From positions 496,001 to 560,000 of the forward strand of contig CAVYRL010000001.1 of NCBI GenBank assembly GCA_963771025.1: a stretch of 64,000 bases of DNA, in the 5' to 3' direction. The position numbers and the translations under genes were made by a program. Origin of the DNA: Miltoncostaea sp963771025 (GTDB lineage: Bacteria; Actinomycetota; Thermoleophilia; Miltoncostaeales; Miltoncostaeaceae). The notes beneath the pieces are model-generated. The model made no database searches, was not told the origin of the DNA, and was given only the letters and a program-made list of their open reading frames with translations. Below are positions 17,039 through 24,437 of this stretch, piece after piece; position 1 is the first letter of the stretch, and every line of letters starts with the position of its first letter.

Positions 17039-17923
17039 TCAGCTTTCGGGCCGGCCCTCGGCGAGGGCGTTCGCGCGGGCCAGCGCGTCCTCCGACCCGA
17101 GACGCGCGCACATCTGTGCGAACGCCGGAGCGGGACCCCTCCACCTGAGGTCGCCCACGCCGCCCTCGAGCACGTCCGGGGTGTCGCTGCGCAGGGTCGC
17201 CAGCACCCGGAACAGCCCTGCCAGCTCACGCCCCTCGCGCAGCGAGGCGCCCAGCCGCGCCGCCCCCCGCACCGTGACGTCCCAGTCGGCCGGATCATCG
17301 GGGATCGCGTCGATGTGGCCGTGGCGCGCCAGCACCGCGGCCGCGCTCTTGGCCCCCCATCCGGGCAGGCCCGGGAAGCCGTCGGCCGAATCGCCGACCA
17401 GGGCCAGGTAGTCGGGGATCGAGCCGGGGCAGACGCCGAAGCGCTCGCGCACCCCCTCCTCGTCGCGGGTGACGCCGGCTCGCCGGTCGAGCTGCACGAT
17501 CCGGCGCCCGACCACGCACTGGGCGAGATCCTTGTCCGGCGTGCAGATCACCACCCGCGTCACCTCGGGATCGCGCGCGGCCCGGGCGGCGGCGGTCGCG
17601 AGGGCGTCGTCCGCCTCCACCTCGACCATCCCCCAGACGGTGACGCCGAGGGCGGAGAGCGCCTCCTCGAGCAGGGGGAACTGGCCGAGCAGCACAGGGT
17701 CGATGCCCTCCCCGGTCTTGTACCCGGGCCAGAGGTCGTTGCGGAACGACTCGATGACGCTGTCGGTGGCGACCCCGACGTGGGAGGCCCCGCCCTGGAT
17801 CAGGTCGAGCACCGATCGCACCACGCCGCGCGTCGCCGAGCGGCCATCGGCGGCCACCTCGCTCGGCAGCCCCAGGTGGTGGCGGAAAAGCTCGTACGTT
17901 CCGTCGATAAGATGGATCTCCAC
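17039..17923 (-). CDS. stand-alone 5'-3' exonuclease (DNA polymerase I N-domain type)
   Basis: FEN-like nuclease of 294 residues equivalent to the N-terminal domain of DNA polymerase I without polymerase. It starts HLIDGTYELFRHH, carries the metal cluster VEVEADDALATAA (about 100-112) and ICTPDKDLAQCV, and has the helix-hairpin-helix stretch GDSADGFPGLPGWGAKSAAA (about 178-197). It probably removes RNA primers or flaps during repair and replication. GTG at 17923 is the start; CATAGT ends six bases before it, so it may be leaderless. It is divergent from the enoyl-CoA hydratase, with 86 bases between starts. Confidence 0.9.
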   Translation of the reverse strand: MEIHLIDGTYELFRHHLGLPSEVAADGRSATRGVVRSVLDLIQGGASHVGVATDSVIESFRNDLWPGYKTGEGIDPVLLGQFPLLEEALSALGVTVWGMVEVEADDALATAAARAARDPEVTRVVICTPDKDLAQCVVGRRIVQLDRRAGVTRDEEGVRERFGVCPGSIPDYLALVGDSADGFPGLPGWGAKSAAAVLARHGHIDAIPDDPADWDVTVRGAARLGASLREGRELAGLFRVLATLRSDTPDVLEGGVGDLRWRGPAPAFAQMCARLGSEDALARANALAEGRPES

Positions 17924-17929
17924 GGCAAC

Positions 17930-17935
17930 ACTATG
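17930..17935 (-). promoter_or_regulatory. possible -10 box of a leaderless exonuclease transcript
   Basis: Minus-strand CATAGT ends six bases before the GTG start. It matches four of six consensus positions, so the call is weak. Confidence 0.3.
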
Positions 17936-18009
17936 TCCGAGGTTGGCGCCCGACGGGCGACATGCGGGCGTCCGCGGGATACCCTCACCATGGATACCCG
18001 ACGAGAGCC

Positions 18010-18804
18010 ATGACCGAGTCAGAGAACTCCATCAGCCCGGTGATCGCCCGGCGCGACGGGGCGATCGCGACCTTCGTGCTCAGTCGTCCCGATCGGCGCA
18101 ACCCGCTGTCGGTCGAGACGATGACCGCGCTGCGCGACGGCCTGCGCGACGCCGGAGCGGACCCGACGGTGCGGGCGGCGATCGTCGGGGCCCAGGGCAC
18201 GGTGTTCAGCGCCGGGCACGACCTGCGCGAGCTGGCGATCGACGACCCCGCCACGCACGAGCGCATCTTCGACCTGTGCGCCGACCTGATGCTCACCATC
18301 CACCGCCTCGATGTGCCCGTGATCGCCCGTGTCCAGGGCCTTGCCACCGCGGCCGGTTGCCAGCTGGTGGCCGCATGTGATCTTGCGGTGGCGTCCGACC
18401 AGGCGCGTTTTGCCACTCCCGGGGTGCGCATCGGGCTCTTCTGCACCACCCCGATGGTCGAGGTGCTGCGGTCGGTGGGCCGGGCGCGCGCCATGGAGAT
18501 GCTGCTCACCGGCGACGCGATCGACGCGCAGACCGCGGCGCGATGGGGGCTGGTGAACCGTGTCGTGCCGCCCGAGTCGCTCGACGCGGAGACCACGCTG
18601 CTCGCCGAGCGTATCGTCGTGGCCGGCCGGTCGGTCGTCGCCCGGGGCAAGCGCGCGGTGGGCGAGAGCGCCGACCTGACGCTCGACGATGCCTACCGCC
18701 GCGCGAGCGCGATCATGTGCGCCGACGCCGCCTCGGACGACGCGCGGGAGGGCATCGCGGCCTTCCTGGACCGGCGCGCCCCGGTGTGGAGCGACGCCAC
18801 GTGA
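18010..18804 (+). CDS. enoyl-CoA hydratase/isomerase family protein
   Basis: Crotonase-fold protein of 264 residues. It shows SRPDRRNPLSVETM near the start, the oxyanion-hole segment FSAGHDLREL (about 67-76) and the second oxyanion Gly in VQGLATAAGCQLVAACDLA (about 112-130). PGVRIGLFCTTPM is closer to the ECHDC3-like branch than to classical hydratases, and the usual catalytic glutamates are not obvious, so isomerase or hydrolase activity is possible. ATG follows GAGAG. A seven-codon mini-reading frame begins at 17990 and its TGA overlaps this ATG. A PhoU-like gene overlaps the stop by four bases. Confidence 0.82.
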   Translation: MTESENSISPVIARRDGAIATFVLSRPDRRNPLSVETMTALRDGLRDAGADPTVRAAIVGAQGTVFSAGHDLRELAIDDPATHERIFDLCADLMLTIHRLDVPVIARVQGLATAAGCQLVAACDLAVASDQARFATPGVRIGLFCTTPMVEVLRSVGRARAMEMLLTGDAIDAQTAARWGLVNRVVPPESLDAETTLLAERIVVAGRSVVARGKRAVGESADLTLDDAYRRASAIMCADAASDDAREGIAAFLDRRAPVWSDAT

Positions 18805-19466
18805 CCTCGTCCTCCACGAGCGCCGCGCGCGAGTTCGCGGCCCTGCGCGAGGACCTCGCGGATCTGGCCGGTCTCGTGCTGGCCCAGGTCGAGAGGGCGA
18901 TCGCCGCCTGGGACGCCTCCGACGCGACCGTCGCCGAGTCGATCGAGGACACCGACCGCGAGGTCAACATGCGCAGCTCGGCCCTGGAGGAGCGCATCCT
19001 CGAGCTGCACCGCAACTGGTCGGTGTTCGCGGGCGATCTCCGGCTGCTCCACGTCGGCCTCATCACCGCCATCGCCCTGGAGCGGGTCGGCAACCTCGCG
19101 GTCGCCATCTCGCGCCTCGCCGGGTCGGTCCCGCCGCCCGAGCCGGAGCTCGATCCGGTGCGGCGGCTCATCCGGGAGATGGGCGAGCGCTCCGTCAACG
19201 CCCTCGCGGGCGCGGTCCAGGCCGTCGCGCGCGGCGACCTCGAGGCCGGCCGGCGCGCGGTGCGCGAGGCGCAGTCGCTGAGCCAGATGCTCGATCAGGT
19301 GCTCGCCGCCGTCACGCGGGCCCCGAGCGGCCCCAGCATGCGGGCCTGGTCGGCGGCGGCGGTGCTCGTCGCACGGCACATCGAGAGGGTCGCGAACAAC
19401 GCCGCCGAGCTCGGCGCCAGGGTGCACTTCCTGGTGACGGGGGAGAGCGCTCAGCCGGAGGTTTGA
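18801..19466 (+). CDS. phoU: PhoU-like regulatory protein
   Basis: Helical protein of 221 residues, the usual PhoU length, with two three-helix bundles. Each bundle carries the conserved E-R-x-x-N pattern: ALERVGNLAVAISR (about 90-103) and ARHIERVANNAAELGARVHF (about 191-210), the metal-binding face of PhoU. PhoU normally damps the phosphate two-component system and phosphate uptake. Here no pst or phoR genes adjoin. Instead the GTG start overlaps the enoyl-CoA hydratase stop (GTGA), so translation is coupled to that gene. A strong terminator overlaps the stop codon. Confidence 0.8.
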   Translation: MTSSSTSAAREFAALREDLADLAGLVLAQVERAIAAWDASDATVAESIEDTDREVNMRSSALEERILELHRNWSVFAGDLRLLHVGLITAIALERVGNLAVAISRLAGSVPPPEPELDPVRRLIREMGERSVNALAGAVQAVARGDLEAGRRAVREAQSLSQMLDQVLAAVTRAPSGPSMRAWSAAAVLVARHIERVANNAAELGARVHFLVTGESAQPEV

Positions 19467-19494
19467 GCCGCGCAGGTCGCGCGGCTCGTTTTTT
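19465..19494 (+). terminator. Rho-independent terminator of the ech-phoU unit
   Basis: Nine-base-pair GC stem (GAGCCGCGC / GCGCGGCTC), five-base loop, then G and six T. It begins within the phoU-like stop codon. The clearest intrinsic terminator in the window. Confidence 0.92.
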
Positions 19495-19497
19495 CGG

Positions 19498-19527
19498 ATT
19501 CATTTGCCGATTGGCCGGGAAATGAAT
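19498..19527. promoter_or_regulatory. candidate TetR operator
   Basis: Perfect 8-base arms ATTCATTT / AAATGAAT around a 14-base centre, in an unusually AT-rich stretch just upstream of and touching a possible -35 (TTGTTC, 19527-19532) of the TetR gene. Autoregulation is inferred. Confidence 0.45.
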
Positions 19528-19561
19528 TGTTCGCCCGACCCTCTTACGAAATAAGGCAGCT

Positions 19562-20224
19562 GTGACGTATCATCTCGTCTCTCGAACGAAAAGGGGTGCA
19601 ACGATCAATCACGAGACGACGGGCGAGGTATCGCCCCCAAAGCGGAAACGCGGGCGCCCCCGGGATCCCGGCGCCGATCGCCGTATTCTCGATGCGGCGC
19701 GAGCGGTCGCCGCACAGGTCGGAATCCAGGGCGCCTCGATGTCGGCGATCGCCGACCACTCGGGTGTCGGGAAGCCGACGATCTATCTCAGGTGGGCCAA
19801 CCGTCGTGAGCTGATGGTCGCCGCCGTGGCCGATCTGCGCGAGCCGGTCGTCACCGAGCTCACCGGGTCGGCGCGCGACGACCTGTACCGCAGCCTCCTC
19901 GACGACCGCGAGCTGCTCGTGGTCGGTCCGGAGTCCCGTTTCCTGCGCTCGGTCCTCTTCGAGAGCGTGTCCGACCCGGACCTGGCGCAGGAGCTCGAGC
20001 AGAGCATCCTCGAGCCGCGTCGCGCCCGGCTCGTCGAGATCCTGCGCCGCGGAGCCGAGGAGGGCGAGATCCGATCCGGGGTCGACCCCGGGGGTCTCGC
20101 CGACCTCCTGACCGGACCCCTGCTCCAGGCCATGGTCCTCGGCTCGGCGATCGTGGAGGGTGACGCGCTGAGGGCTCACGTGGACGTCATCGTGGATGGC
20201 ATCGGGGTCCCGCTGGCGCGCTGA
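19562..20224 (+). CDS. TetR-family transcriptional regulator
   Basis: Repressor of 220 residues. A basic arm KRKRGRPRDPGADRRILDAA (about 27-46) leads into the helix-turn-helix GASMSAIADHSGVGKPTIYL (about 58-77) followed by RWANRRELMVAAV. The C-terminal ligand domain (about 90-220) is divergent and gives no ligand. GTG 19562 is the only canonical start that keeps the arm. AATAAG ends six bases before it and no ribosome site is seen, so it is probably leaderless. No obvious target gene adjoins: a 398-base hairpin-rich spacer follows. A 30-base inverted repeat upstream suggests self-repression. Confidence 0.85.
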   Translation: MTYHLVSRTKRGATINHETTGEVSPPKRKRGRPRDPGADRRILDAARAVAAQVGIQGASMSAIADHSGVGKPTIYLRWANRRELMVAAVADLREPVVTELTGSARDDLYRSLLDDRELLVVGPESRFLRSVLFESVSDPDLAQELEQSILEPRRARLVEILRRGAEEGEIRSGVDPGGLADLLTGPLLQAMVLGSAIVEGDALRAHVDVIVDGIGVPLAR

Positions 20225-20238
20225 GGAGACATCTCGCA

Positions 20239-20264
20239 CTCCGCCCCTCGTGGCGGGGGCGGAG
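20239..20264 (+). terminator. hairpin after tetR, probable terminator
   Basis: CTCCGCCCC / GGGGCGGAG, nine perfect pairs with an 8-base loop, 15 bases after the tetR stop. There is no T-tract. A second hairpin (GCCCCC / GGGGGC, 20275-20291) follows at once. Confidence 0.5.
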
Positions 20265-20412
20265 GGCTGCACACGCCCCCTGGCCGGGGGCAGGTGCGGA
20301 CCGACGGCACCGACGCTGCGGCCAACCCCATGAAGCGAGGGGAAGGCCCACACCAGGAGGCGTGGGCACGCTCGGTTGAGCCGTTGACCGGCTCTATCCG
20401 GACGCCCGGCCC

Positions 20413-20442
20413 CGGCGGACAGCCGGTGCGGCCGGTCCGCCG
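20413..20442. repeat. inverted repeat in the tetR-padR spacer
   Basis: Arms CGGCGGAC / GTCCGCCG (8 bases, perfect) with further CCGG pairing inside. Confidence 0.5.
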
Positions 20443-20465
20443 AGCCGCCGGCAGGCGGCGAGCGC

Positions 20466-20502
20466 GCGATGCACGGGCCCGCCCGAGAGGCCCGTGCATC
20501 GC
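20466..20502. repeat. 14-base-pair perfect hairpin in the tetR-padR spacer
   Basis: Arms GCGATGCACGGGCC / GGCCCGTGCATCGC without mismatch, 9-base loop. No T-tract on either side, and no gene ends nearby, so it is not an ordinary terminator. Confidence 0.7.
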
Positions 20503-20587
20503 CATGTCGCCAGTCCTCCACGCGCTCCTGGAGAGCGCCGGATCACGGCGTTCTCCGAGCGCGGAAACTCCCTCGGCGAAATCCTCA

Positions 20588-20615
20588 TTGACAACATATG
20601 TATTTGACCTACACT
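20588..20615 (+). promoter_or_regulatory. padR promoter, leaderless
   Basis: -35 TTGACA (perfect consensus), 16-base spacer, -10 TACACT ending seven bases before the padR ATG at 20623. The spacer includes the palindrome ACATATGT (20594-20601), a plausible self-binding site. The AT-rich stretch stands out from its surroundings. Confidence 0.7.
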
Positions 20616-20622
20616 GGCCTCC

Positions 20623-21072
20623 ATGGGACCAGGACATCGACATGGACATCGAGGGCCTCCCATGCATCGTGGCCCCGGAGGGCGGGGCCCGCGGACGCGG
20701 CGTGAGGTCGCGCCGGGCGAGTGGGAGGTGCGTGCTCGGGTGGAGCGATTCATCGAGCCGACCCTCCTGCAGCTGCTCTCGGAGCGGCCGATGCACGGCT
20801 ACGAGCTTCTCGAGCGCATCCCGGAGATCGCTCGGGAGGAGCGCCGGGTGGACCTCGGCAACCTCTACCGGCTCCTGCGGTCCCTGGAGGAGGAGGGCGT
20901 GGTCGCCTCGGAGTGGGACGAATCCCTCGCCGGGCCCGCCAAGCGCGTCTACCGGCTGACCCCGTCGGGGCGGGCACTACTCGACGCCTGGGCCGGGGCC
21001 CTCGCGGATGCGCGCGTGCTGGTCACCGCCTTCCTCGATCGTTACGAGAAGCGAGGGGAGGTGAACACATGA
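20623..21072 (+). CDS. PadR-family transcriptional regulator with His-rich N-terminus
   Basis: Winged-helix regulator of 149 residues. Residues 43-125 are PadR: FIEPTLLQLLSERPMHGYEL, LGNLYRLLRSLEEEGVVASEW and KRVYRLTPSGRALL. The first 30 residues are His/Gly/Pro/Arg-rich (GHRHGHRGPPMHRGP), outside the normal domain and suited to bind metal such as nickel, copper or zinc. The C-terminal helix is short, as in PadR subfamily 2. The message appears leaderless. Its stop overlaps the start of the next, also His-rich, micro-protein (ATGA). A metal-responsive pair is a reasonable but unproven reading. Confidence 0.88.
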   Translation: MGPGHRHGHRGPPMHRGPGGRGPRTRREVAPGEWEVRARVERFIEPTLLQLLSERPMHGYELLERIPEIAREERRVDLGNLYRLLRSLEEEGVVASEWDESLAGPAKRVYRLTPSGRALLDAWAGALADARVLVTAFLDRYEKRGEVNT

Positions 21073-21281
21073 GACACGGACCTCACGGCCACCATGGACC
21101 GCGGTGCGGATCGCGGCGCATGGAGCGCTTTTCCGTCAACCGCGAGGAGTGGCTCGAGCGACTCGAGCAGCACCAGCGCGACCTCGAGCAGAGGACCGCG
21201 GACGTCGCCGATCTGATCCGGCGACTGAAGGACCCGGCTCCGCCGGCTCCCGAGGGGACGCCCGGGACCGCGACGGCCTAG
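21069..21281 (+). CDS. His-rich micro-protein with coiled-coil tail, coupled to padR
   Basis: Protein of 70 residues, not recognised with certainty. Residues 1-18 are rich in His, Gly and Arg with one Cys (MRHGPHGHHGPRCGSRR), a likely metal-binding patch. Residues 22-53 form a charged amphipathic helix (WLERLEQHQRDLEQRTADV), probably a coiled coil. The layout recalls DUF5320-like partners often found next to PadR genes. ATG overlaps the padR stop by four bases, so the products are made together and may interact. A GC hairpin follows the stop. Confidence 0.7.
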   Translation: MRHGPHGHHGPRCGSRRMERFSVNREEWLERLEQHQRDLEQRTADVADLIRRLKDPAPPAPEGTPGTATA

Positions 21282-21298
21282 GCGCCTGACACGCCGAC

Positions 21299-21319
21299 GC
21301 CCCGGGACATCCCCGGGGC
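21299..21319. terminator. hairpin between convergent padR unit and anti-sigma gene
   Basis: GCCCCGGG / CCCGGGGC, eight perfect pairs, 5-base loop. Lies between two converging units, so it may act in both directions; no T-tract. Confidence 0.5.
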
Positions 21320-21337
21320 CGGCGACTGTCAGGTGTG

Positions 21338-22018
21338 TCAGGCCGAGGTGGGCGCCCGCAGCACGGAGTCGCCCGAGTGGCCGGGGTTGCCGTCCTCCGT
21401 CTCGATGGAGACGTCGAGATAGCGGAAGTCGGCGACGTTGACCGGCAGGGGCACGGTGACGCTCGCATCGCCGGAGGCCGGGACGCGGAACGACCCCAGC
21501 GACATCACGCGCGTGGGGCCGTCGAGAAGCCAGACCTCGTAGAACTGGTCGGCGTGCGAGGGCGCCAGGCCGCGAACCGCCAGCCGCATTCCGGTGTCGT
21601 GGTCCACCATCGTCGCCGTGCCGGCCGCGGTCGGCGCCGCGGGGCCCAGCGGGGCCAGCGCGATCTGGGCGCCGGCGGCGGGGGTGTCCTCGCGAGCCTG
21701 CACCAGGGCGCCGACGCCGATGCCCACGGCGATGGCGACCACCGCGGCCGCGACGGCCGCCCACGGCCGCACCGAGATGCGCCGCGCGAAACGTCCCTCG
21801 CCGAGGCTCGGCAGTGGAGGGATCACCGGGAGCGGGGGCACCTCGCCGGGGTCCCATGCCTCGACCGGCAGGGTCTCGAGGCCGCTCACCAGCGGGCGCA
21901 GCCGCTCGACCTCTGCGCGGAAGAGCTCGTCCTCTGCCATGCGCCGCTCGACGCGCCGCCGGTCGTCCGGGGAGAGCTCGCCCAGCAGGTAGTCGACGAT
22001 GTCGACGTCCCGGCTCAT
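21338..22018 (-). CDS. RskA-like anti-sigma factor
   Basis: Membrane anti-sigma factor of 226 residues. The cytoplasmic N-terminal 75 residues (YLLGELSPDDRRRVERRMAE) form the sigma-binding anti-sigma domain, lacking the zinc His-x3-Cys-x2-Cys motif. One transmembrane helix lies at about 84-106 (AAVAAAVVAIAVGIGVGALV), and the outer part is an RskA-type C-terminal domain (FYEVWLLDGPTRVMSLGSF). It should hold the sigma factor inactive until an envelope signal triggers proteolysis. ATG 22018 overlaps the sigma gene stop (ATGA), so the two are co-translated. Confidence 0.88.
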   Translation of the reverse strand: MSRDVDIVDYLLGELSPDDRRRVERRMAEDELFRAEVERLRPLVSGLETLPVEAWDPGEVPPLPVIPPLPSLGEGRFARRISVRPWAAVAAAVVAIAVGIGVGALVQAREDTPAAGAQIALAPLGPAAPTAAGTATMVDHDTGMRLAVRGLAPSHADQFYEVWLLDGPTRVMSLGSFRVPASGDASVTVPLPVNVADFRYLDVSIETEDGNPGHSGDSVLRAPTSA

Positions 22019-22557
22019 CCGCCGGCCTCCATCAGATCCCTCAGCCGCCGCAGGCCGCGCACCATGTAGGTCTTCACGGTGCCCAGCGGGATGCCGGTGC
22101 GCTCGGCGATCTCGGTCTGGCTGAGGCCCTCGTGGAACCGCATCCGCAGGATGCGGGCCTCGTCGTCGGGCAGCTGCGACACCAGCACCGCCAGCCGCCA
22201 TCTCTCGATGAAGGTCTCGGGCCCCTGGGCGGGGTCCTCCACCTCGCGCATCACCGCGCTGCCCGGGCCGAGCGGGTCCAGGGGCTCGGGGACGCGCTTT
22301 CTGAGGTGGTCGATCGCACGGCTGCGGGCGATGATCATGATCCACGTGCCGAGCGACGCACGATCGGGATCGTAGGACGACCCGCGTCGCCAGACCTCGA
22401 GGAACACCTCCTGGTGCACATCCTCCGCGCTGGCCGCATCCCGCAGCGCGCTGCGCAGGTAGCCCAGCACGACGCCGCCGAAGAGGCGGTGGATCTCGGC
22501 GAGCGCGTCGGGGTCGCCGCGTCGCAGGCCCGCTGTGAGGTGTCGGTCACCACTCAT
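22015..22557 (-). CDS. ECF (group 4) sigma-70 factor
   Basis: Sigma factor of 180 residues with region 2 (AEDVHQEVFLEVWRRGSSYD and SLGTWIMIIARSRAIDHLRKR) and region 4 (LPDDEARILRMRFHEGLSQTEIAERTGIPLGTVKTYM), separated by a short linker. The SigK/RskA type fits best from the partner anti-sigma factor. ATG 22557 or the GTG directly before it (22560) may start it. The operon is divergent from the secreted HtaA-like gene, with 87 bases between the starts; that gene is the first candidate for its regulon. Confidence 0.92.
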   Translation of the reverse strand: MSGDRHLTAGLRRGDPDALAEIHRLFGGVVLGYLRSALRDAASAEDVHQEVFLEVWRRGSSYDPDRASLGTWIMIIARSRAIDHLRKRVPEPLDPLGPGSAVMREVEDPAQGPETFIERWRLAVLVSQLPDDEARILRMRFHEGLSQTEIAERTGIPLGTVKTYMVRGLRRLRDLMEAGG

Positions 22558-22647
22558 CACTACGTCTGCCGCCTCCTCGCCGGATGAGTCAACCGATCAC
22601 CCGTCTCGATACGTACCAGTACACGCCATCCACAACAGGGGGTTTCC

Positions 22648-23709
22648 GTGTCACCAATGACCACCGGTCGTCGCTTCGCCGTGATCACCTCGGCGCTCGC
22701 CGCCGGCGCCGCGATCGCCGCACCGTCCGCGCTGGCCGCCGATGTGCCCATCGCGAGCGGCACCACCCAGCTGAGCCTCAACCCGGCCACCGCGAAGGTG
22801 CTGACCGGCGCGGGCCTGTCGGTGGCGCCGATCGGACCGGCCACGGCCTCGGGCCGGCGAATCGCGTTTCCGATCACCGGAGGCCGCATCGACCCGGCCA
22901 CCGCCGCCGGGCGCGTCGCCCACTCGGGCGGCCTCGCCTTCACGGCGCACGGCACCACGGTGCGTCTGACCAACTTCATCGTCAACACGGCCGGCGCGCG
23001 GCCGGTGCTGACCGCTGCGGTCGGCTCGGCCCGCATCCCGCTGGCGAGCGTGGATCTCTCGAAGGCCTCGGTCATCCGCCGCGGGTCCGGCGGCATCGGC
23101 ACCTGGGTCGTTCGCGCCCAGGCCAACCTGACCCCGGCCGCCGCCGCGGCGCTCAACGCGGCATTCGGCACCCACCTGCCCGGGGGCGTCAACATCGGCC
23201 GGGTGGACCTGCGGTCCCAGCCCTCGCAGGTGCTGCTGATGGGTGGCGGAACCACGCTGGGGCTCGACCCCGGCACCGCCACGGCGCTGACCTCGCTGGG
23301 CGTGACGCCCTCCGTGGTGCCGCCCGCGACCGCCTCGGCCGCCGGGCTGCGTTTCCCGATCACCTCGGGCCGCCTCTCGGCGACCACGTTCGCCGGCACC
23401 ATCCGCCACTCCGGCGGCATCACGCTGACGGCCGGGGCGACCTCGGTGCAGCTGAAGAACTTCCGCATCAACATCACCGGCAGCCCGAACCTCACCGCCC
23501 AGGTGGGTGACAGCGCGACCCGCGTGCCGCTCGCGGTGGACCTCTCGTCCGCCAGGACCGGGATCTCCAATCGCACCGCCGTCGTGCGGGACGCCAAGGT
23601 GTCGCTGACGGCCACCTCGGCCGCCGCGCTGAACGGCGTGTTCAAGGTCTCGGCGTTCACCGCCGGCCTGCCGCTGGGCGTGGCCGACGTCCGCGGGGAG
23701 GTGCGCTGA
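22648..23709 (+). CDS. secreted protein with two HtaA-like repeats
   Basis: Exported protein of 353 residues. Residues 1-31 are a signal peptide ending in Ala-x-Ala. Two homologous modules of about 150-160 residues follow. Each has TTQLSLNPATAKVL or TTLGLDPGTATAL, FPITGGRI or FPITSGRL, AHSGGLAFTAHGTTVRL or RHSGGITLTAGATSVQL, LTNFIVN or LKNFRIN, and ends TPAAAAALNAAFG or TATSAAALNGVFK. The HSGG strand resembles HtaA domains, which bind haem in Corynebacterium, but the haem ligands cannot be judged here. It is probably surface exposed and divergent from the ECF sigma operon. GTG 22648 or ATG 22657 starts it. Confidence 0.75.
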   Translation: MSPMTTGRRFAVITSALAAGAAIAAPSALAADVPIASGTTQLSLNPATAKVLTGAGLSVAPIGPATASGRRIAFPITGGRIDPATAAGRVAHSGGLAFTAHGTTVRLTNFIVNTAGARPVLTAAVGSARIPLASVDLSKASVIRRGSGGIGTWVVRAQANLTPAAAAALNAAFGTHLPGGVNIGRVDLRSQPSQVLLMGGGTTLGLDPGTATALTSLGVTPSVVPPATASAAGLRFPITSGRLSATTFAGTIRHSGGITLTAGATSVQLKNFRINITGSPNLTAQVGDSATRVPLAVDLSSARTGISNRTAVVRDAKVSLTATSAAALNGVFKVSAFTAGLPLGVADVRGEVR

Positions 23710-23723
23710 GGCCGGAGGGGTGA

Positions 23724-24437
23724 TCAGGCCGCGGCCTCGGGGGGCGTCGACAGGACGTGCTCCAGGGCCGCGGCCAGCACCCGCACGTGGGCCCACACCG
23801 CGGCCGCCTCCTGAACCCGCATCGCCTCGGGCTCGGGGGCGGCCTCGGCCGCCGACAGGGCCTGCTCCGAGCCGGGGTGCGGCGCGGCGCCCCACGCCTG
23901 CCGCGCCTGGGACTCGATCTCGTGGCGCCACCGCTCCTTCGACCGCGACCAGAGCGCGACGCGACGCGAGAAGTCCGGCGGGCTCTCGCCGCTGATGACG
24001 ATCGCCTCCGACAGGGTGGCGAGGGCCTCGGCGAAGTAGCGGCAGTGGGCGGCCAGTTCGGCGTCGCGCTCGTCGGCCTGCGGGTCTCCCGACGCGCCAC
24101 GTCGCTCCGCGATCGCATGCTCCTCGAGCAGCAGGGCCTCGCGGCGCTCGCGGTGGGCCGCGCTCCAGACCTCGATGCGCTCGGCCAGTTCGGGTTCGGC
24201 CTCGGGCCACACGGCCGTCAGGCCGCGGCCGAGGTGGCGCATCCAGGCGCGCGCGCTGGCCTGCCGCGCCCGCGCGATGCGCGTCGAGCGGTCGGGCAGG
24301 GTGCCGCTCTCGGCCAACAGGAACTCCTCGTGGATCGCGAACGAGGCCTCCTCGGCCATCCGCGCGTCGAGTTCGGGGCGGTTGTCCGCCATCCACGCCA
24401 CCAGGGAATCGGCCAGCCCGGTCGCGGACTCGGTCAC
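23724..24437 (-). CDS. uncharacterised helical protein coupled to an SDR gene
   Basis: Protein of 237 residues that I cannot assign. It is almost wholly alpha-helical and rich in Ala, Glu, Arg and Trp, with no signal peptide, membrane segment or cysteine cluster. The GTG start at 24437 overlaps the stop of the upstream SDR-type gene (GTGA), so the two are made together; an ATG at 24461 is an alternative inside that gene. It could be a regulatory or scaffold partner, with low certainty. It converges on the HtaA-like gene. Confidence 0.65.
   Translation of the reverse strand: MTESATGLADSLVAWMADNRPELDARMAEEASFAIHEEFLLAESGTLPDRSTRIARARQASARAWMRHLGRGLTAVWPEAEPELAERIEVWSAAHRERREALLLEEHAIAERRGASGDPQADERDAELAAHCRYFAEALATLSEAIVISGESPPDFSRRVALWSRSKERWRHEIESQARQAWGAAPHPGSEQALSAAEAAPEPEAMRVQEAAAVWAHVRVLAAALEHVLSTPPEAAA

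Larger units (their letters stand above)
20225..20622. other. 398-base gene-free spacer with four hairpins
   Basis: No protein-coding frame here looks real. The stretch holds four GC-rich inverted repeats (20239-20264, 20275-20291, 20413-20442, 20466-20502) and ends in the strong padR promoter. The first two could terminate tetR. The last two are too far from tetR for that and may belong to an unannotated structured RNA. Confidence 0.5.
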
